DNA of 7,990 nt from Spirochaetota bacterium (GTDB taxonomy: Bacteria; Spirochaetota; Spirochaetia; Treponematales; Rectinemataceae), in contig JAEZSM010000071.1 of NCBI GenBank assembly GCA_023421875.1, positions 1-7,990 of the forward strand. Reading direction: 5' to 3'. A program made the position numbers and the translations under genes. Below, in pieces: positions 1 to 4,268 of the stretch. The notes under the pieces are model-generated. The model was not told the DNA's origin, made no database searches, and saw only the letters and a program-made list of their open reading frames with translations. Each line of letters opens with the position of its first letter. Within the stretch, counting starts at the first letter, position 1.

Positions 1-1095
1 GCTGGCATAGCTCTTGAGTACAAGGTTTTCGTCCAGCCTGAAGTCTGGCACGATGCCAAAGCGCTGCCTGTCTTCGGGCACGTGGCCGATGCCGGCGGCG
101 ATCCTATCGTGGATGCTCATCTTCGTAATATCCTTGCCGGATAGAAGGATAGAGCCTTTTTCCACAGGAAGCATGCCTGCGATGGCGGCTACCAGCTCGC
201 TTTGGCCATTGCCGTCCACCCCGGCTATGCCCAGGATTTCGCCGGAATGGACGCTCAAGGAAAGATTCTGCACGGCGTAAAGGCCCTTGCTTTTGCGTAT
301 ATAGAGATTCTTCAGCTCCAGGACTGTCTTGCCTGGCCTGGCGGGGGCCTTGTCGGTCTTGAACTTGACCGATCTGCCGACCATCATCTCGGCCATTTCT
401 TCCTCGGAGCTGCTTTGCACATCCACGGTGCCGATGCAGCGCCCCCTGCGCAATATTGTGCAGCGCTCCGCGGCTTCCTTAATTTCCTTCAGTTTATGGG
501 TGATGAGGATTATGGTTTTCCCTTCCGCCTTGAGCCGTTTGAAAATCTGCATCAGTTCGTCGATCTCCTGGGGGCGCAGGACTGCGGTGGGTTCGTCGAA
601 TATGAGGATTTCGGCATTGCGATAGAGAATCTTGAGAATCTCCACCCGCTGTTGCATGCCCACGGAGATAGACTCGACCTTGGCCTTGGGGTCGACATCC
701 AGCCCATAGCGGGCCGATAATTCGGCGACACGTTTTTCGGCGGAGACAAGGTCCACGTCTCCGGTCTTAGTCCTGGGCTCCTTGCCGAGAATGATGTTTT
801 CGGTGACCGTGTAATTGTGAACGAGCTTGAAATGCTGGTGCACCATGCCTATGCCCAGCTCGGTGGCCTGATTGGGGTCTCTGATTCGCACTTCCTTGCC
901 CCGTACCAGTATTTTCCCTGAATCGGCGTCGTAGAGGCCGAAGAGAATGGACATGAGGGTGGACTTGCCCGCGCCGTTCTCACCCAGGATGGCATGAACT
1001 TCGTTGTCGTACACCCGCAGGGTGACAGCGTCGTTCGCCACGACCCCGGGAAAGGCCTTTGTTATGTCGAGCATCTCTATCGCATAGTCTGGCAT
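1..1095 (-). CDS. ATP-binding subunit of a BMP/PnrA-type (nucleoside-like) ABC importer, 3' end cut off
   Basis: This cytoplasmic ATPase powers an importer of the simple sugar/nucleoside class (COG3845, like YufO/NupO). Only the first 365 residues are visible, and the family is usually about 500 residues, so the C-terminal quarter lies beyond the left edge. The first nucleotide-binding domain is intact: Walker A GENGAGKS (about 38-45), Q-loop in MVHQHF (Q87), a signature reading SVGMQQR (144-150) instead of LSGGQ, Walker B FDEP (D167, E168) and switch His H200 in ITHK. The second domain begins near residue 270 and has GVDGNGQS (292-299), where Gln replaces the Walker A Lys. That change is normal for the second half of this family. 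The ATG at 1095 is preceded by GAGGAG four bases upstream. The gene follows the binding-protein gene on the same strand after a terminator, which fits reduced expression of the membrane components. The exact substrate cannot be read from the ATPase. Confidence 0.93.
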   Translation of the reverse strand, partial: MPDYAIEMLDITKAFPGVVANDAVTLRVYDNEVHAILGENGAGKSTLMSILFGLYDADSGKILVRGKEVRIRDPNQATELGIGMVHQHFKLVHNYTVTENIILGKEPRTKTGDVDLVSAEKRVAELSARYGLDVDPKAKVESISVGMQQRVEILKILYRNAEILIFDEPTAVLRPQEIDELMQIFKRLKAEGKTIILITHKLKEIKEAAERCTILRRGRCIGTVDVQSSSEEEMAEMMVGRSVKFKTDKAPARPGKTVLELKNLYIRKSKGLYAVQNLSLSVHSGEILGIAGVDGNGQSELVAAIAGMLPVEKGSILLSGKDITKMSIHDRIAAGIGHVPEDRQRFGIVPDFRLDENLVLKSYAS

Positions 1096-1187
1096 TGTGC
1101 TCCTCGGAATCGCAGCGCTGGCTTTTTTTTTACTTTATCTTCGGCAGGCTGCAGAAAAAGGGAGGCTTTTTAGACTGCCTCTATTCC

Positions 1188-1223
1188 AAAAAAGCCCTTC
1201 CTCCCCGGGGGGAGGAAAGGCTT
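1188..1223 (-). terminator. Intrinsic terminator after the binding-protein gene
   Basis: On the minus strand, 23 bases past the stop at 1247, the arms 1211-1223 and 1192-1204 form a stem of about 12 base pairs with one C/A mismatch (1197/1218) and a short GC-rich loop. A run of six T follows at once (1193 to 1188). This is a classic Rho-independent terminator. It lies between the binding-protein gene and the ATPase gene of what should be one transporter operon. It therefore probably acts as a partial terminator that sets the ratio of binding protein to transporter, though the readthrough level cannot be seen. The minus-strand DNA between it and the ATPase start (1187 to 1096) shows no convincing second promoter, only an A-tract at 1131-1123. 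Confidence 0.85.
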
Positions 1224-1246
1224 CTCTCCTTAGCGTCGATTCAGGA

Positions 1247-2326
1247 TCAATTGTCGCTGGCCTGGAGGTTGGAGGGCACTAGTCCCTTGGCCTTGGCTTC
1301 GGCGTAGGTGGGTACGATCTTCACCTTGCCGGCGATTATGTCTTTCTTGACCGCTTCGACCTTGTCCACGATAGCCTTGCTCAGCTCGGGATTGGAGGTC
1401 GAAAAGCCCACGCCCTCGTTCTTTGTGTCAAAGGTGACCACGCCGCCTTTGAAGCTGCCGCTCTGGACTGCCTTCAGGGCAACCAGGGTAGAAGTCTCGA
1501 CGCGCTTTAACATGGAGGTCAGGACTGCGGACTTGTTGCCGGTGTAGATGCCGTCCTGGAATTGGTCGGAGTCGACGCCGATCGCCCATACGTTCTTGCC
1601 CTGGACCCTGTACTCCTTGGCCTGGGCTATGGTGCCGTTACCGGTGCCGCCGGCGGCGGAGAAGATGGCGTAGACGCCCGAATCGTACCAGTTCTTGGCC
1701 TGGGCCTTGGCCAGCTCGGGCTTGCCCCAGTCGTTGGCGTAGTAATCCACGAATTCGGCCTTGGGCAGAATGGAGCGCACGCCCTGGATGAAACCGACTT
1801 CGAACTTTGTGATCGTCGGGCTGGGAATGCCGCCGATGAAGCCGAATTTGGGATTGGCGACCTTGTCTTCTACAGCCTTGAGCGCGGTTGCGACACCCAC
1901 CAGATAGGAGCCTTCATGCTCGGCGTAGACCGCTTCCATGACATTGGACTGTCCCACCCAGTCAACGTCGACAATGAGGTACTTCTGCTTGGGATACTTG
2001 GGCGCCACTTCGATGAGGGCGTCTGACCAGGTGAAGCCGGTGACGATGATGAGGTCGTACTTTTCGTCCGAAGCCTGCATGAGGTTGGGGATGTACATGT
2101 CCTGGGTCTGGGCGGTGAGGACATCGTAAAATTTTCCTCGCTTGCTCATGTTTGTCCAGGTGTCGCCGTAAAAGTCCAAAATGCCTTTCCAAGCCGCCTG
2201 GTTGAATGACCTGTCATCGATGCCGGTGGCGTCGGTGAGCAGGCGAGAGCTGGGCTGGGCCGAAATGCTGACCGCTGCGGCGAGGATAAGTCCGCCGAGG
2301 ATCATGAGACGGAAAAATCGTTTCAT
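1247..2326 (-). CDS. BMP/PnrA-family periplasmic solute-binding protein
   Basis: This is the extracytoplasmic receptor of an ABC importer (COG1744, BmpA/PnrA/TmpC family). Known members bind purine nucleosides, and a related branch binds riboflavin, so a nucleoside-like ligand is likely but unproven. The 359 residues match the family. Residues 1-23 are a Sec signal peptide (positive MKRFFR, hydrophobic core, probable cleavage after SISA). Two Rossmann-like lobes follow. Family landmarks are DDRSFNQ (37-43, at the ligand cleft), VDVDW (119-123), the FIGG turn (163-166), AAGGTGNG (224-231) and IGVDSDQ (249-255). There is no Cys near the signal peptide, so this copy looks soluble in the periplasm, although many relatives are lipoproteins. 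The ATG at 2326 is supported by GGAGG at 2332-2336. The gene has its own sigma-70-like promoter and is followed by a terminator, then the matching ATPase gene. The C-terminus ends in a plain TGA. Confidence 0.93.
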   Translation of the reverse strand: MKRFFRLMILGGLILAAAVSISAQPSSRLLTDATGIDDRSFNQAAWKGILDFYGDTWTNMSKRGKFYDVLTAQTQDMYIPNLMQASDEKYDLIIVTGFTWSDALIEVAPKYPKQKYLIVDVDWVGQSNVMEAVYAEHEGSYLVGVATALKAVEDKVANPKFGFIGGIPSPTITKFEVGFIQGVRSILPKAEFVDYYANDWGKPELAKAQAKNWYDSGVYAIFSAAGGTGNGTIAQAKEYRVQGKNVWAIGVDSDQFQDGIYTGNKSAVLTSMLKRVETSTLVALKAVQSGSFKGGVVTFDTKNEGVGFSTSNPELSKAIVDKVEAVKKDIIAGKVKIVPTYAEAKAKGLVPSNLQASDN

Positions 2327-2346
2327 CTATGCCTCCATAACGATAT

Positions 2347-2362
2347 GGCGCCTATCGGCGCC
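2347..2362 (-). promoter_or_regulatory. GGCGCC inverted repeat at the predicted transcription start of the binding-protein gene
   Basis: GGCGCC at 2347-2352 and again at 2357-2362 flank a four-base spacer. They form a perfect inverted repeat, and each arm is itself a palindrome. It begins about where transcription from the promoter at 2371-2399 should start (near 2364) and ends 10 bases before the GGAGG ribosome binding site. In DNA it could be an operator. In RNA it could be a 5'-terminal hairpin that stabilises the message. The sequence alone does not decide between these. Confidence 0.5.
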
Positions 2363-2370
2363 TGGTTTCG

Positions 2371-2399
2371 AGTATATGTCGGGCTCGGGTTTCAGTCAA
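2371..2399 (-). promoter_or_regulatory. Sigma-70-type promoter for the binding-protein gene
   Basis: On the minus strand, TTGACT (2399 to 2394) and TATACT (2376 to 2371) are separated by exactly 17 bases. Each hexamer matches five of six consensus positions. The predicted start near 2364 gives a leader of about 38 bases before the ATG at 2326, including the GGCGCC inverted repeat and the GGAGG site. It is the best promoter match I found in the window, consistent with a strongly expressed binding protein. Confidence 0.75.
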
Positions 2400-2403
2400 C
2401 GAA

Positions 2404-2454
2404 GCCCGGGCGGAAAGGCTGCTGGGGGCAGAGGCAGGCAAGCCCAGCCCGGGT
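2404..2454 (-). terminator. Possible terminator hairpin after the ABC-F gene
   Basis: CCCGGGC (2405-2411) can pair with GCCCGGG (2447-2453). An inner TGGG (2423-2426) can pair with CCCA (2443-2446), leaving a bulge and a large loop. It sits between the ABC-F stop at 2486 and the -35 element of the next gene at 2399, where termination would be expected. The following minus-strand bases (TTCGTTGA) are a poor U-tract, so this is a weak or Rho-dependent candidate only. Confidence 0.25.
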
Positions 2455-2485
2455 CCTCTTTTACCCAAGGCGATCCTAGCGGGGG

Positions 2486-4117
2486 CTAAATTTCCGCGAT
2501 CACGTGCCCGTGGTAGTACTCGTCCCGCAATTCCTTAACCTGGGGGTCGGAGAGGTAATCGTCGAAGCCCATATAGCGGTCGATGACACCGCCAGGACAG
2601 AGCTCCACAATCCTGGTGGCAATGGAATCGACAAACTCGTGGTCGTGGCTGGCAAAAAGGAGCACCCCCGGGAATTCGATGAGCCCGTCGTTGAGGGCGG
2701 TGATCGCCTCCAGGTCGAGGTGGTTGGTGGGTTCGTCCATGATGAGGAAGTTGGCCCCAGAGAGCATCATCCGGGAGAGCATGCAGCGCACCCGCTCTCC
2801 CCCTGACAGTACCCGCACGGGCTTGAGGGCTTCGTCGCCGGAGAACAGCATCCTGCCCAGAAAGGAGCGGATGTAGGTCTCGTCTTCCGAGTCTGTGTAC
2901 TGCCTCAACCAGTCCACGATGCTCAGGTCAGCGTCGAATAAGAGACTGGAGTCCTTGGGGAAGTAGGATTTTTCCACGGTCTGTCCCCAGTAGACGTCAC
3001 CTGTGGAGGCTTCCAGCTCTCCCGCCAGCACCGAGAAAAGCGCTGATTTGGAAACATGCTCGCGTCCCACAAAGGCAATTTTGTCATTGCGGTTCACCGA
3101 AAGGGAAAAATCCCTGACTACCGAACCGCTGTCGCCGATTCCGATGTTGACAATCTTGAGCACATTGTTGCCGATGTCTCGGTTGGGTTTAAAGCTGACA
3201 TAGGGAAAGCGCCGGGAAGAGGGCACCATGTCATCCAACTGAAGCTTGTCTAGAATTTTTTTTCTGGATGTGGCCTGACGGGATTTGGATGCGTTGGAAG
3301 CGAAGCGCTGGATGAATTCCTTAAGGTCTTTGACCTTGTCTTCCCTGCGCCGTTTCTCGTCCTTCTGCTGTTGGACCAGGATCTTGTTCATCCGATACCA
3401 GAAATCGTAGTTGCCCGAGTACATGCGGATGTGACCAAAATCGATGTCACAGGTATGGGTGCAGACGGCATTGAGAAAATGCCTGTCATGGGACACGACG
3501 ATCACTATGTTGGGAGACTCGATGAGGAATTCCTCCAGCCAGCGTATGGATTCCAGATCTAATCCGTTGGTGGGCTCGTCCAATAAAAGGATATCGGGAT
3601 TGCCGAAGAGGGCCTGGGCCAAGAGGACTCGCACCTTCAGCGACTCGTCCACGTCCTTCATCAAGGCTTCATGCTGGTTCTCCGACACTCCCAAACCCGA
3701 GAGAAGGATGGAAGCCTGGGCTTCCGATTCCCACCCCCCCAGCTCGGCGAACTCCGCTTCCAGCTCGCTGGCCCTTAAGCCGTCGGCCTCGGTGAAATCT
3801 TCTTTGGCGTAGATCGCTTCGCGCTCCCGCATAAGCGAAAATAGCTGTTCGTGCCCCATGATGACCGTATCCAGGAGGCGGGATTCCTCGAAGGCGAAAT
3901 GGTCCTGCTTGAGAACCGCAATGCGGGAGCCCTTGCTTATGTTGATCTGGCCCCGGTCATGGCTGATTTCACCGGAGAGAATGCGCAAAAACGTAGTTTT
4001 GCCAGCGCCGTTGGCTCCGATGATGCCGTAGCAATTGCCAGGGGTGAATTTTAGATTGACGTCCTTGAAGAGGCTGCGCTCGCCGAATCCGAGCGCCAAG
4101 TCTTGTACTGCTATCAC
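2486..4117 (-). CDS. ybiT: YbiT-like ABC-F family ATPase (ribosome-associated)
   Basis: ABC-F proteins are soluble twin-ATPase factors that bind the ribosomal E site and act on stalled or initiating ribosomes. The role of YbiT itself is incompletely known. With the GTG start the protein has 543 residues and no membrane segment. Domain 1 has Walker A GANGAGKT (34-41), a signature replaced by DVDESLKVRVLLAQALF (about 156-172), Walker B LLLDEP (D180, E181) and SHDRH (H210). The charged interdomain linker (about 238-296) includes RFASNASKSRQATSR, a YbiT-type hallmark. Domain 2 has a degenerate Walker A, GREHVSKS (351-358, Ser for the Gly before Lys), but a full LSGGE signature (437-441), Walker B with E462, and SHDHE (H491). 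The start at 4117 aligns with the family N-terminus (M-I-x-V). An upstream in-frame TTG at 4183 lacks a ribosome binding site. It is convergent with nothing and divergent from the lipoprotein operon. A housekeeping translation factor is more likely than a resistance protein. Confidence 0.9.
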   Translation of the reverse strand: MIAVQDLALGFGERSLFKDVNLKFTPGNCYGIIGANGAGKTTFLRILSGEISHDRGQINISKGSRIAVLKQDHFAFEESRLLDTVIMGHEQLFSLMREREAIYAKEDFTEADGLRASELEAEFAELGGWESEAQASILLSGLGVSENQHEALMKDVDESLKVRVLLAQALFGNPDILLLDEPTNGLDLESIRWLEEFLIESPNIVIVVSHDRHFLNAVCTHTCDIDFGHIRMYSGNYDFWYRMNKILVQQQKDEKRRREDKVKDLKEFIQRFASNASKSRQATSRKKILDKLQLDDMVPSSRRFPYVSFKPNRDIGNNVLKIVNIGIGDSGSVVRDFSLSVNRNDKIAFVGREHVSKSALFSVLAGELEASTGDVYWGQTVEKSYFPKDSSLLFDADLSIVDWLRQYTDSEDETYIRSFLGRMLFSGDEALKPVRVLSGGERVRCMLSRMMLSGANFLIMDEPTNHLDLEAITALNDGLIEFPGVLLFASHDHEFVDSIATRIVELCPGGVIDRYMGFDDYLSDPQVKELRDEYYHGHVIAEI

Positions 4118-4127
4118 AGAAATAATA

Positions 4128-4133
4128 CTCCCT
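4128..4133 (-). promoter_or_regulatory. Ribosome binding site setting the GTG start of the ABC-F gene
   Basis: AGGGAG on the minus strand lies 10 bases before the GTG at 4117-4115. The two codons ATT ATT between them are not usual starts. The in-frame TTG at 4183 would add 22 residues (beginning MFLSGPCSAP) with no family counterpart and no purine-rich site upstream. The GTG is therefore the better start. Confidence 0.65.
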
Positions 4134-4210
4134 GTAATCAGGCTTAATTTCAAGGGGGCCGAGCAGGGGCCGGACAAAAACAATCGAGGAAAAGTCCAGC
4201 CGGGCTAAGG

Positions 4211-4240
4211 TTGCGCGCAGAACTGCCCCGCGGCTATTAT
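4211..4240 (+). promoter_or_regulatory. Possible promoter for the lipoprotein-phosphoesterase operon
   Basis: TTGCGC (4211-4216) and TATTAT (4235-4240) are 18 bases apart. The -10 matches the sigma-70 consensus at five of six positions, and the -35 at only three. A start near 4247 would leave a leader of about 22 bases carrying the GAGGAGG ribosome binding site. It would also rule out the in-frame ATG at 4239, which overlaps the -10. No good promoter was found for the divergent ABC-F gene in this 151-base gap. Confidence 0.35.
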
Positions 4241-4256
4241 GGAGTACCCTATTCCC

Positions 4257-4263
4257 GAGGAGG
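4257..4263 (+). promoter_or_regulatory. Ribosome binding site setting the lipoprotein start at 4269
   Basis: GAGGAGG ends five bases before the ATG at 4269. The earlier in-frame ATG at 4239 has no such site. A third ATG at 4299 has only a weak AAGGGA upstream, though it would give a very typical 20-residue lipoprotein signal. The 4269 start is preferred. Confidence 0.7.
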
Positions 4264-4268
4264 CGATC

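Noticed and set aside
202..720. A 172-codon open frame on the plus strand
   Set aside because: It is antisense to the ATPase gene, whose minus-strand frame contains every expected ABC motif. It has no recognisable domain.
1111..1131. CAGCGCTG followed by nine T on the plus strand, resembling a terminator
   Set aside because: The stem is too short, and no plus-strand gene leads into it. On the minus strand it is simply an A-tract before the ATPase ribosome binding site.
1146..1180. Imperfect inverted repeat (AGGC/GCCT and AAAAAG/CTTTTT arms)
   Set aside because: Only ten pairs form, with a four-base mismatched stretch broken by a single match. It is likely a by-product of A/T runs and not a convincing regulatory hairpin.
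1059..1307. A small plus-strand open frame across the gap at 1096-1246
   Set aside because: It runs through the terminator hairpin and overlaps the ends of two well-supported minus-strand genes. No ribosome binding site was found.
1562..2026. A 154-codon plus-strand open frame
   Set aside because: It lies wholly opposite the binding-protein gene. Its Gly/Val/Leu-rich composition is what a GC-rich antisense frame produces.
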